Origin: Utricularia gibba
Lineage: Eukaryota > Streptophyta > Magnoliopsida > Lamiales > Lentibulariaceae
Assembly: GCA_002189035.1 (NCBI GenBank)
Contig: NEEC01000118.1
Span: 1 to 20,891, forward strand
Length of the DNA stretch: 20,891 bases
Reading direction: 5' to 3'
In this document: piece after piece, positions 1 through 9,614 of the stretch
How the letters are laid out: the number at the start of each line of letters is the position of its first letter
Numbering within the stretch: the stretch's first letter is position 1
Notes under the pieces: generated by a model
Database searches by the model: none
The model's input: the letters and a program-made list of their open reading frames with translations, nothing else
Told to the model about the DNA's origin: nothing
Position numbers and translations under genes: made by a program

Positions 1-527
1 ATATGCGATCAAGATGGAAAAAAGTCACATGTTACATCATGAATTTCGTGGCATCACTTATCCAACACTGTTGTATACTCAGGATATGCGTAAATATTTA
101 TTTTTAACAAATCCGGTGCACGTGTGATTTTTCGGCTGCATCCCGAATGGTGATGCGCAATGAAATGACTATGTCGCACATCCTGGTCCACGAAGCACCT
201 CTTCGAAAACATGTAGAGCCTTACTCTTCATAGCACACCATTGGGAAGCTTTATTCGTGCTCCAAGTAATATCATATGGAGTTACGTTTTTCCGATAACT
301 GTGGACATATTAAAAACAACTCAACGAAAAGTGTCTTCCGTGTCCTTCCTTGGTGGCTGCGTTTAATAATGTGCTTCTCGTTCTCGACATTGATGCAATA
401 CACGGCAAAAGAATCAAATAGCCACTAGAGACATGGTGTATGGGAATGGTGCATCAAGAATCAGAAGTATCATAGCAACTAATTGAATCAATCAACAGCC
501 AAAACATATGGTGTCAAACTTCATCGG
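1..527. repeat. Unit 1, 527 bp, divergent left-end monomer
   Basis: The window opens exactly at the chosen unit boundary. Relative to the consensus this unit lacks eight bases: one C in the CCC run near 62, one C in the AACCTC stretch near 320, and six bases around 395-400, where the consensus CAAATGGGATAC reads CAATAC. It also carries the two substitutions seen at offsets 365 (C to T, base 363) and 369 (G to T, base 367). It ties with unit 38 as the shortest unit. The deletions may be consensus error at a sequence end. The substitutions recur elsewhere and are more likely real. Confidence 0.9.
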
Positions 528-1059
528 ATATGCGATCAAGATGGAAAAAAGTCACATGTTACATCATGAATTTCGTGGCATCACTTATCCAACACTGTTG
601 TATACTCAGGATATGCGTAAATATTTATTTTTAACAAATCCGGTGCACGTGTGATTTTTCGGCTGCATCCCGAATGGTGATGCGCAATGAAATGACTATG
701 TCGCACATCCTGGTCCACGAAGCACCTCTTCGAAAACATGTAGAGCCTTACTCTTCATAGCACACCATTGGGAAGCTTTATTCGTGCTCCAAGTAATATC
801 ATATGGAGTTACGTTTTTCCGATAACTGTGGACATATTAAAAACAACCTCAACGAAAAGTGTCTTCGTGTCCTTCCTTGGTGGCTGCGTCTAAGAATGTG
901 CTTCTCGTTCTCGACATTGATGCAAATGGATACACGGCAAAAGAATCAAATAGCCACTAGAGACATGGTGTATGGGAATGGTGCATCAAGAATCAGAAGT
1001 ATCATAGCAACTAATTGAATCAATCAACAGCCAAAACATATGGTGTCAAACTTCATCGG
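528..1059. repeat. Unit 2, 532 bp
   Basis: Three single-base losses separate this unit from the consensus: a C in the CCC run near 590, a C in the CTTCCG stretch near 866, and a G in the GGG run near 929. Offsets 365 and 369 carry the majority C and G. All three losses are in runs of two or three identical bases, which is where long-read consensus most often fails. Confidence 0.9.
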
Positions 1060-1595
1060 ATATGCGATCAAGATGGAAAAAAAGTCACATGTTACATCAT
1101 GAATTTCGTGGCATCACTTATCCCAACACTGTTGTATACTCAGGATATGCGTAAATATTTATTTTTAACAAATCCGGTGCACGTGTGATTTTTCGGCTGC
1201 ATCCCGAATGGTGATGCGCAATGAAATGACTATGTCGCACATCCTGGTCCACGAAGCACCTCTTCGAAAACATGTAGAGCCTTACTCTTCATAGCACACC
1301 ATTGGGAAGCTTTATTCGTGCTCCAAGTAATATCATATGGAGTTACGTTTTTCCGATAACTGTGGACATATTAAAAACAACCTCAACGAAAAGTGTCTTC
1401 CGTGTCCTTCCTTGGTGGCTGCGTTTAAGAATGTGCTTCTCGTTCTCGACATTGATGCAAATGGGATACACGGCAAAAGAATCAAATAGCCACTAGAGAC
1501 ATGGTGTATGGGAATGGTGCATCAAGAATCAGAAGTATCATAGCAACTAATTGAATCAATCAACAGCCAAAACATATGGTGTCAAACTTCATCGG
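1060..1595. repeat. Unit 3, 536 bp, longest unit
   Basis: This is the only complete unit longer than the consensus: the A6 run near its start has seven A (around 1077-1083). It carries T instead of C at offset 365 (base 1425) but keeps G at 369, the same single-variant state as unit 34. Confidence 0.9.
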
Positions 1596-2129
1596 ATATG
1601 CGATCAAGATGGAAAAAAGTCACATGTTACATCATGAATTTCGTGGCATCACTTATCCCAACACTGTTGTATACTCAGGATATGCGTAAATATTTATTTT
1701 TAACAAATCCGGTGCACGTGTGATTTTTCGGCTGCATCCCGAATGGTGATGCGCAATGAAATGACTATGTCGCACATCCTGGTCCACGAAGCACCTCTTC
1801 GAAAACATGTAGAGCCTTACTCTTCATAGCACACCATTGGGAAGCTTTATTCGTGCTCCAAGTAATATCATATGGAGTTACGTTTTTCCGATAACTGTGG
1901 ACATATTAAAAACAACCTCAACGAAAAGTGTCTTCCGTGTCCTTCCTTGGTGGCTGCGTCTAAGAATGTGCTTCTCGTTCTCGACATTGATGCAAATGGA
2001 TACACGGCAAAAGAATCAAATAGCCACTAGAGACATGGTGTATGGGAATGGTGCATCAAGAATCAGAAGTATCATAGCAACTAATTGAATCAATCAACAG
2101 CCAAAACATATGGTGTCAAACTTCATCGG
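1596..2129. repeat. Unit 4, 534 bp
   Basis: The unit matches the consensus apart from one lost G in the GGG run near 1997. The loss moves the reading frame and so lengthens an open frame to 83 codons in this unit only (1837-2088). This shows how frame length here depends on homopolymer count rather than on selection for a protein. Confidence 0.92.
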
Positions 2130-2664
2130 ATATGCGATCAAGATGGAAAAAAGTCACATGTTACATCATGAATTTCGTGGCATCACTTATCCCAACACTG
2201 TTGTATACTCAGGATATGCGTAAATATTTATTTTTAACAAATCCGGTGCACGTGTGATTTTTCGGCTGCATCCCGAATGGTGATGCGCAATGAAATGACT
2301 ATGTCGCACATCCTGGTCCACGAAGCACCTCTTCGAAAACATGTAGAGCCTTACTCTTCATAGCACACCATTGGGAAGCTTTATTCGTGCTCCAAGTAAT
2401 ATCATATGGAGTTACGTTTTTCCGATAACTGTGGACATATTAAAAACAACCTCAACGAAAAGTGTCTTCCGTGTCCTTCCTTGGTGGCTGCGTCTAAGAA
2501 TGTGCTTCTCGTTCTCGACATTGATGCAAATGGGATACACGGCAAAAGAATCAAATAGCCACTAGAGACATGGTGTATGGGAATGGTGCATCAAGAATCA
2601 GAAGTATCATAGCAACTAATTGAATCAATCAACAGCCAAAACATATGGTGTCAAACTTCATCGG
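2130..2664. repeat. Unit 5, 535 bp, consensus
   Basis: The unit has consensus length and carries C and G at the two polymorphic sites. I saw no difference from the reference monomer by eye. Confidence 0.92.
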
Positions 2665-3732
2665 ATATGCGATCAAGATGGAAAAAAGTCACATGTTACA
2701 TCATGAATTTCGTGGCATCACTTATCCCAACACTGTTGTATACTCAGGATATGCGTAAATATTTATTTTTAACAAATCCGGTGCACGTGTGATTTTTCGG
2801 CTGCATCCCGAATGGTGATGCGCAATGAAATGACTATGTCGCACATCCTGGTCCACGAAGCACCTCTTCGAAAACATGTAGAGCCTTACTCTTCATAGCA
2901 CACCATTGGGAAGCTTTATTCGTGCTCCAAGTAATATCATATGGAGTTACGTTTTTCCGATAACTGTGGACATATTAAAAACAACCTCAACGAAAAGTGT
3001 CTTCCGTGTCCTTCCTTGGTGGCTGCGTTAAGAATGTGCTTCTCGTTCTCGACATTGATGCAAATGGGATACACGGCAAAAGAATCAAATAGCCACTAGA
3101 GACATGGTGTATGGGAATGGTGCATCAAGAATCAGAAGTATCATAGCAACTAATTGAATCAATCAACAGCCAAAACATATGGTGTCAAACTTCATCGGAT
3201 ATGCGATCAAGATGGAAAAAAGTCACATGTTACATCATGAATTTCGTGGCATCACTTATCCCAACACTGTTGTATACTCAGGATATGCGTAAATATTTAT
3301 TTTTAACAAATCCGGTGCACGTGTGATTTTTCGGCTGCATCCCGAATGGTGATGCGCAATGAAATGACTATGTCGCACATCCTGGTCCACGAAGCACCTC
3401 TTCGAAAACATGTAGAGCCTTACTCTTCATAGCACACCATTGGGAAGCTTTATTCGTGCTCCAAGTAATATCATATGGAGTTACGTTTTTCCGATAACTG
3501 TGGACATATTAAAAACAACCTCAACGAAAAGTGTCTTCCGTGTCCTTCCTTGGTGGCTGCGTTAAGAATGTGCTTCTCGTTCTCGACATTGATGCAAATG
3601 GGATACACGGCAAAAGAATCAAATAGCCACTAGAGACATGGTGTATGGGAATGGTGCATCAAGAATCAGAAGTATCATAGCAACTAATTGAATCAATCAA
3701 CAGCCAAAACATATGGTGTCAAACTTCATCGG
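2665..3732. repeat. Units 6-7, two 534-bp monomers with the same deletion
   Basis: Both units read GCGTTAAG where the consensus has GCGTCTAAG (around 3025-3032 and 3559-3566). One base is missing at the polymorphic offset 365. The ancestral base could have been C, or T in a shortened T3 run. Sharing the same rare change in neighbouring units fits local duplication by unequal exchange, but an error repeated over a mixed C/T site during consensus calling gives the same result. Confidence 0.9.
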
Positions 3733-4265
3733 ATATGCGATCAAGATGGAAAAAAGTCACATGTTACATCATGAATTTCGTGGCATCACTTATCCCAACA
3801 CTGTTGTATACTCAGGATATGCGTAAATATTTATTTTTAACAAATCCGGTGCACGTGTGATTTTTCGGCTGCATCCCGAATGGTGATGCGCAATGAAATG
3901 ACTATGTCGCACATCCTGGTCCACGAAGCACCTCTTCGAAAACATGTAGAGCCTTACTCTTCATAGCACACCATTGGGAAGCTTTATTCGTGCTCCAAGT
4001 AATATCATATGGAGTTACGTTTTTCCGATAACTGTGGACATATTAAAAACAACCTCAACGAAAAGTGTCTTCCGTGTCCTTCCTTGGTGGCTGCGTCTAA
4101 GAATGTGCTTCTCGTTCTCGACATTGATGCAAATGGGATACACGGCAAAAGAATCAAATAGCCACTAGAGACATGGTGTATGGGAATGGTGCATCAAGAA
4201 TCAGAAGTATCATAGCAACTAATTGAATCAATCAACAGCCAAAACATATGGTGTCAAACTTCATC

Positions 4266-4358
4266 GGATATGCGATCAAGATGGAAAAAAGTCACATGTT
4301 ACATCATGAATTTCGTGGCATCACTTATCCCAACACTGTTGTATACTCAGGATATGCG
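4266..4358. repeat. Short direct repeat GGATATGCG, 84 bp apart
   Basis: The nine bases GGATATGCG occur at 4266-4274, across the chosen unit boundary, and again at 4350-4358, next to the AT island. The context outside the nine bases differs. It may be chance, or a trace of an older, shorter repeat from which the monomer grew. Confidence 0.4.
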
Positions 4359-4376
4359 TAAATATTTATTTTTAAC
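4358..4376. other. AT-rich island of the monomer (offset 91-109)
   Basis: Seventeen of nineteen bases are A or T, the most AT-rich part of the unit, and it recurs once per 535 bp. Within it, 4364-4374 (ATTTATTTTTA) matches ten of eleven positions of the budding-yeast ARS consensus WTTTAYRTTTW, failing at the R. In an unidentified organism this is only a descriptive match. It could be a region of easy unwinding or low nucleosome affinity. Unit 38 lacks one T here. Confidence 0.35.
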
Positions 4377-4383
4377 AAATCCG

Positions 4384-4392
4384 GTGCACGTG
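4384..4392. other. Overlapping palindromes GTGCAC and CACGTG
   Basis: GTGCACGTG contains two six-base palindromes sharing three bases. CACGTG is the core site of basic helix-loop-helix and plant bZIP (G-box) factors. It is present once per unit as far as I could see. Whether any protein binds it here is unknown. Confidence 0.4.
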
Positions 4393-4398
4393 TGATTT

Positions 4399-4415
4399 TT
4401 CGGCTGCATCCCGAA
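4399..4415. repeat. Small inverted repeat TTCGG / CCGAA
   Basis: TTCGG (4399-4403) and CCGAA (4411-4415) are reverse complements separated by seven bases, giving a possible five-bp stem. It recurs in every full unit. A five-bp stem is weak and could be chance. It lies just downstream of the palindrome pair and the AT island, making offsets 91-148 the most structured part of the monomer. Confidence 0.35.
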
Positions 4416-4473
4416 TGGTGATGCGCAATGAAATGACTATGTCGCACATCCTGGTCCACGAAGCACCTCTTCG

Positions 4474-4477
4474 AAAA
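4474..4477. other. Variable A4 run (offset 207-210)
   Basis: This run has three A in units 13, 14, 18, 34, 37 and 38, and a two-base loss overlaps it in unit 23. It is preceded by TTCG, so TTCGAA overlaps its start. It is the only site that varies inside the core. Other A4 runs of the same monomer (offsets 329, 415 and 509) did not vary where I checked. Confidence 0.8.
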
Positions 4478-4513
4478 CATGTAGAGCCTTACTCTTCATA
4501 GCACACCATTGGG

Positions 4514-4519
4514 AAGCTT
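4514..4519. other. Single HindIII site per monomer
   Basis: AAGCTT occurs once per unit at offset 247-252, and I saw it intact in every complete unit. It predicts a strong 535-bp band, with multiples, in a genomic digest. Confidence 0.85.
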
Positions 4520-4631
4520 TATTCGTGCTCCAAGTAATATCATATGGAGTTACGTTTTTCCGATAACTGTGGACATATTAAAAACAACCTCAACGAAAAG
4601 TGTCTTCCGTGTCCTTCCTTGGTGGCTGCGT

Positions 4632-4636
4632 CTAAG
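4632..4636. other. Diagnostic polymorphic spot (offsets 365 and 369)
   Basis: This spot holds the only substitutions seen in the array. Majority state is C365/G369 (GCGTCTAAGAATG). Units 3 and 34 have T365/G369. Units 1 and 37 have T365/T369, and unit 38 has a shortened form of the latter. Units 6 and 7 lack a base here. The spot divides monomers into types and is the best marker for phasing reads through the array. Confidence 0.85.
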
Positions 4637-6407
4637 AATGTGCTTCTCGTTCTCGACATTGATGCAAATGGGATACACGGCAAAAGAATCAAATAGCCAC
4701 TAGAGACATGGTGTATGGGAATGGTGCATCAAGAATCAGAAGTATCATAGCAACTAATTGAATCAATCAACAGCCAAAACATATGGTGTCAAACTTCATC
4801 GGATATGCGATCAAGATGGAAAAAAGTCACATGTTACATCATGAATTTCGTGGCATCACTTATCCCAACACTGTTGTATACTCAGGATATGCGTAAATAT
4901 TTATTTTTAACAAATCCGGTGCACGTGTGATTTTTCGGCTGCATCCCGAATGGTGATGCGCAATGAAATGACTATGTCGCACATCCTGGTCCACGAAGCA
5001 CCTCTTCGAAAACATGTAGAGCCTTACTCTTCATAGCACACCATTGGGAAGCTTTATTCGTGCTCCAAGTAATATCATATGGAGTTACGTTTTTCCGATA
5101 ACTGTGGACATATTAAAAACAACCTCAACGAAAAGTGTCTTCCGTGTCCTTCCTTGGTGGCTGCGTCTAAGAATGTGCTTCTCGTTCTCGACATTGATGC
5201 AAATGGGATACACGGCAAAAGAATCAAATAGCCACTAGAGACATGGTGTATGGGAATGGTGCATCAAGAATCAGAAGTATCATAGCAACTAATTGAATCA
5301 ATCAACAGCCAAAACATATGGTGTCAAACTTCATCGGATATGCGATCAAGATGGAAAAAAGTCACATGTTACATCATGAATTTCGTGGCATCACTTATCC
5401 CAACACTGTTGTATACTCAGGATATGCGTAAATATTTATTTTTAACAAATCCGGTGCACGTGTGATTTTTCGGCTGCATCCCGAATGGTGATGCGCAATG
5501 AAATGACTATGTCGCACATCCTGGTCCACGAAGCACCTCTTCGAAAACATGTAGAGCCTTACTCTTCATAGCACACCATTGGGAAGCTTTATTCGTGCTC
5601 CAAGTAATATCATATGGAGTTACGTTTTTCCGATAACTGTGGACATATTAAAAACAACCTCAACGAAAAGTGTCTTCCGTGTCCTTCCTTGGTGGCTGCG
5701 TCTAAGAATGTGCTTCTCGTTCTCGACATTGATGCAAATGGGATACACGGCAAAAGAATCAAATAGCCACTAGAGACATGGTGTATGGGAATGGTGCATC
5801 AAGAATCAGAAGTATCATAGCAACTAATTGAATCAATCAACAGCCAAAACATATGGTGTCAAACTTCATCGGATATGCGATCAAGATGGAAAAAAGTCAC
5901 ATGTTACATCATGAATTTCGTGGCATCACTTATCCCAACACTGTTGTATACTCAGGATATGCGTAAATATTTATTTTTAACAAATCCGGTGCACGTGTGA
6001 TTTTTCGGCTGCATCCCGAATGGTGATGCGCAATGAAATGACTATGTCGCACATCCTGGTCCACGAAGCACCTCTTCGAAAACATGTAGAGCCTTACTCT
6101 TCATAGCACACCATTGGGAAGCTTTATTCGTGCTCCAAGTAATATCATATGGAGTTACGTTTTTCCGATAACTGTGGACATATTAAAAACAACCTCAACG
6201 AAAAGTGTCTTCCGTGTCCTTCCTTGGTGGCTGCGTCTAAGAATGTGCTTCTCGTTCTCGACATTGATGCAAATGGGATACACGGCAAAAGAATCAAATA
6301 GCCACTAGAGACATGGTGTATGGGAATGGTGCATCAAGAATCAGAAGTATCATAGCAACTAATTGAATCAATCAACAGCCAAAACATATGGTGTCAAACT
6401 TCATCGG

Positions 6408-7475
6408 ATATGCGATCAAGATGGAAAAAAGTCACATGTTACATCATGAATTTCGTGGCATCACTTATCCCAACACTGTTGTATACTCAGGATATGCGTA
6501 AATATTTATTTTTAACAAATCCGGTGCACGTGTGATTTTTCGGCTGCATCCCGAATGGTGATGCGCAATGAAATGACTATGTCGCACATCCTGGTCCACG
6601 AAGCACCTCTTCGAAACATGTAGAGCCTTACTCTTCATAGCACACCATTGGGAAGCTTTATTCGTGCTCCAAGTAATATCATATGGAGTTACGTTTTTCC
6701 GATAACTGTGGACATATTAAAAACAACCTCAACGAAAAGTGTCTTCCGTGTCCTTCCTTGGTGGCTGCGTCTAAGAATGTGCTTCTCGTTCTCGACATTG
6801 ATGCAAATGGGATACACGGCAAAAGAATCAAATAGCCACTAGAGACATGGTGTATGGGAATGGTGCATCAAGAATCAGAAGTATCATAGCAACTAATTGA
6901 ATCAATCAACAGCCAAAACATATGGTGTCAAACTTCATCGGATATGCGATCAAGATGGAAAAAAGTCACATGTTACATCATGAATTTCGTGGCATCACTT
7001 ATCCCAACACTGTTGTATACTCAGGATATGCGTAAATATTTATTTTTAACAAATCCGGTGCACGTGTGATTTTTCGGCTGCATCCCGAATGGTGATGCGC
7101 AATGAAATGACTATGTCGCACATCCTGGTCCACGAAGCACCTCTTCGAAACATGTAGAGCCTTACTCTTCATAGCACACCATTGGGAAGCTTTATTCGTG
7201 CTCCAAGTAATATCATATGGAGTTACGTTTTTCCGATAACTGTGGACATATTAAAAACAACCTCAACGAAAAGTGTCTTCCGTGTCCTTCCTTGGTGGCT
7301 GCGTCTAAGAATGTGCTTCTCGTTCTCGACATTGATGCAAATGGGATACACGGCAAAAGAATCAAATAGCCACTAGAGACATGGTGTATGGGAATGGTGC
7401 ATCAAGAATCAGAAGTATCATAGCAACTAATTGAATCAATCAACAGCCAAAACATATGGTGTCAAACTTCATCGG
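6408..7475. repeat. Units 13-14, 534 bp each, A4 run reduced to A3
   Basis: Both units read TCGAAACATG instead of TCGAAAACATG (around 6611 and 7145). No other change was seen. The same one-base loss recurs in units 18, 34, 37 and 38, so this run is the main variable site inside the core. Confidence 0.93.
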
Positions 7476-9080
7476 ATATGCGATCAAGATGGAAAAAAGT
7501 CACATGTTACATCATGAATTTCGTGGCATCACTTATCCCAACACTGTTGTATACTCAGGATATGCGTAAATATTTATTTTTAACAAATCCGGTGCACGTG
7601 TGATTTTTCGGCTGCATCCCGAATGGTGATGCGCAATGAAATGACTATGTCGCACATCCTGGTCCACGAAGCACCTCTTCGAAAACATGTAGAGCCTTAC
7701 TCTTCATAGCACACCATTGGGAAGCTTTATTCGTGCTCCAAGTAATATCATATGGAGTTACGTTTTTCCGATAACTGTGGACATATTAAAAACAACCTCA
7801 ACGAAAAGTGTCTTCCGTGTCCTTCCTTGGTGGCTGCGTCTAAGAATGTGCTTCTCGTTCTCGACATTGATGCAAATGGGATACACGGCAAAAGAATCAA
7901 ATAGCCACTAGAGACATGGTGTATGGGAATGGTGCATCAAGAATCAGAAGTATCATAGCAACTAATTGAATCAATCAACAGCCAAAACATATGGTGTCAA
8001 ACTTCATCGGATATGCGATCAAGATGGAAAAAAGTCACATGTTACATCATGAATTTCGTGGCATCACTTATCCCAACACTGTTGTATACTCAGGATATGC
8101 GTAAATATTTATTTTTAACAAATCCGGTGCACGTGTGATTTTTCGGCTGCATCCCGAATGGTGATGCGCAATGAAATGACTATGTCGCACATCCTGGTCC
8201 ACGAAGCACCTCTTCGAAAACATGTAGAGCCTTACTCTTCATAGCACACCATTGGGAAGCTTTATTCGTGCTCCAAGTAATATCATATGGAGTTACGTTT
8301 TTCCGATAACTGTGGACATATTAAAAACAACCTCAACGAAAAGTGTCTTCCGTGTCCTTCCTTGGTGGCTGCGTCTAAGAATGTGCTTCTCGTTCTCGAC
8401 ATTGATGCAAATGGGATACACGGCAAAAGAATCAAATAGCCACTAGAGACATGGTGTATGGGAATGGTGCATCAAGAATCAGAAGTATCATAGCAACTAA
8501 TTGAATCAATCAACAGCCAAAACATATGGTGTCAAACTTCATCGGATATGCGATCAAGATGGAAAAAAGTCACATGTTACATCATGAATTTCGTGGCATC
8601 ACTTATCCCAACACTGTTGTATACTCAGGATATGCGTAAATATTTATTTTTAACAAATCCGGTGCACGTGTGATTTTTCGGCTGCATCCCGAATGGTGAT
8701 GCGCAATGAAATGACTATGTCGCACATCCTGGTCCACGAAGCACCTCTTCGAAAACATGTAGAGCCTTACTCTTCATAGCACACCATTGGGAAGCTTTAT
8801 TCGTGCTCCAAGTAATATCATATGGAGTTACGTTTTTCCGATAACTGTGGACATATTAAAAACAACCTCAACGAAAAGTGTCTTCCGTGTCCTTCCTTGG
8901 TGGCTGCGTCTAAGAATGTGCTTCTCGTTCTCGACATTGATGCAAATGGGATACACGGCAAAAGAATCAAATAGCCACTAGAGACATGGTGTATGGGAAT
9001 GGTGCATCAAGAATCAGAAGTATCATAGCAACTAATTGAATCAATCAACAGCCAAAACATATGGTGTCAAACTTCATCGG
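7476..9080. repeat. Units 15-17, three consensus 535-bp monomers
   Basis: Three consecutive units start at 7476, 8011 and 8546 and return to the A4 state at offset 207-210. No difference from the reference monomer was seen. Confidence 0.94.
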
Positions 9081-9614
9081 ATATGCGATCAAGATGGAAA
9101 AAAGTCACATGTTACATCATGAATTTCGTGGCATCACTTATCCCAACACTGTTGTATACTCAGGATATGCGTAAATATTTATTTTTAACAAATCCGGTGC
9201 ACGTGTGATTTTTCGGCTGCATCCCGAATGGTGATGCGCAATGAAATGACTATGTCGCACATCCTGGTCCACGAAGCACCTCTTCGAAACATGTAGAGCC
9301 TTACTCTTCATAGCACACCATTGGGAAGCTTTATTCGTGCTCCAAGTAATATCATATGGAGTTACGTTTTTCCGATAACTGTGGACATATTAAAAACAAC
9401 CTCAACGAAAAGTGTCTTCCGTGTCCTTCCTTGGTGGCTGCGTCTAAGAATGTGCTTCTCGTTCTCGACATTGATGCAAATGGGATACACGGCAAAAGAA
9501 TCAAATAGCCACTAGAGACATGGTGTATGGGAATGGTGCATCAAGAATCAGAAGTATCATAGCAACTAATTGAATCAATCAACAGCCAAAACATATGGTG
9601 TCAAACTTCATCGG
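9081..9614. repeat. Unit 18, 534 bp, A3 variant
   Basis: An isolated unit with the A4 run shortened by one base (around 9286), flanked on both sides by consensus units. It otherwise matches the reference. Confidence 0.93.

Larger units (their letters stand above)
4268..4802. repeat. Reference monomer (unit 9), consensus 535 bp
   Basis: Unit 9 is taken as the reference because it has the common length and the majority base at every variable spot; offsets quoted elsewhere count from its first base. Hand count gives 107 G and 112 C in 535 bp (40.9% GC) and 21 CpG. Since 535 is not a multiple of three, each unit shifts the reading frame by one, and every frame meets stop codons, so no long ORF can run through the array. 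I found no clear two- or three-fold internal subdivision, only short scattered similarities, for example GGATATGCG twice and GAATCA several times between offsets 419 and 500. It has no similarity that I can recognise to rRNA, tRNA or transposon ends. Confidence 0.95.
3733..6407. repeat. Units 8-12, five consensus 535-bp monomers
   Basis: Five successive units of exactly 535 bp begin at 3733, 4268, 4803, 5338 and 5873. I saw no substitution or indel among them by eye. This starts the uniform core of the array. Such identity indicates recent amplification or strong homogenisation, unless the assembly has averaged the reads. Confidence 0.95.

Noticed and set aside
4399-4425. CENP-B box near TTCGG and CCCGAATGGTG
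   Set aside because: On either strand only about half of the essential positions of the NTTCGNNNNANNCGGGN pattern are present. The CGAA half is missing where required.
4532-4541. Geminivirus-like nick site: TAATATCAT resembles TAATATTAC
   Set aside because: Only seven of nine bases match, there is no GC-rich stem around it, and no replication protein gene is present.
4291-4567. Yeast-type point centromere: GTCACATG fits the CDEI consensus RTCACRTG, and TTTCCGATA resembles the CDEIII core
   Set aside because: The two matches lie about 260 bp apart with no long AT-rich CDEII between them, the CDEIII match is partial, and point centromeres are not tandem arrays.
4509-4703. A 64-codon open frame recurring once per unit
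   Set aside because: It starts at TTG rather than ATG, is copied only because the repeat is copied, shows no domain, and changes length with single homopolymer losses (83 codons in unit 4, 61 in unit 37).
4266-4802. 5S rDNA tandem array, suggested by the unit length and by GGATATGCGATCA resembling the start of plant 5S RNA (GGATGCGATCA)
   Set aside because: The similarity ends after about a dozen bases. The internal promoter boxes and the rest of the 120-base gene are absent.
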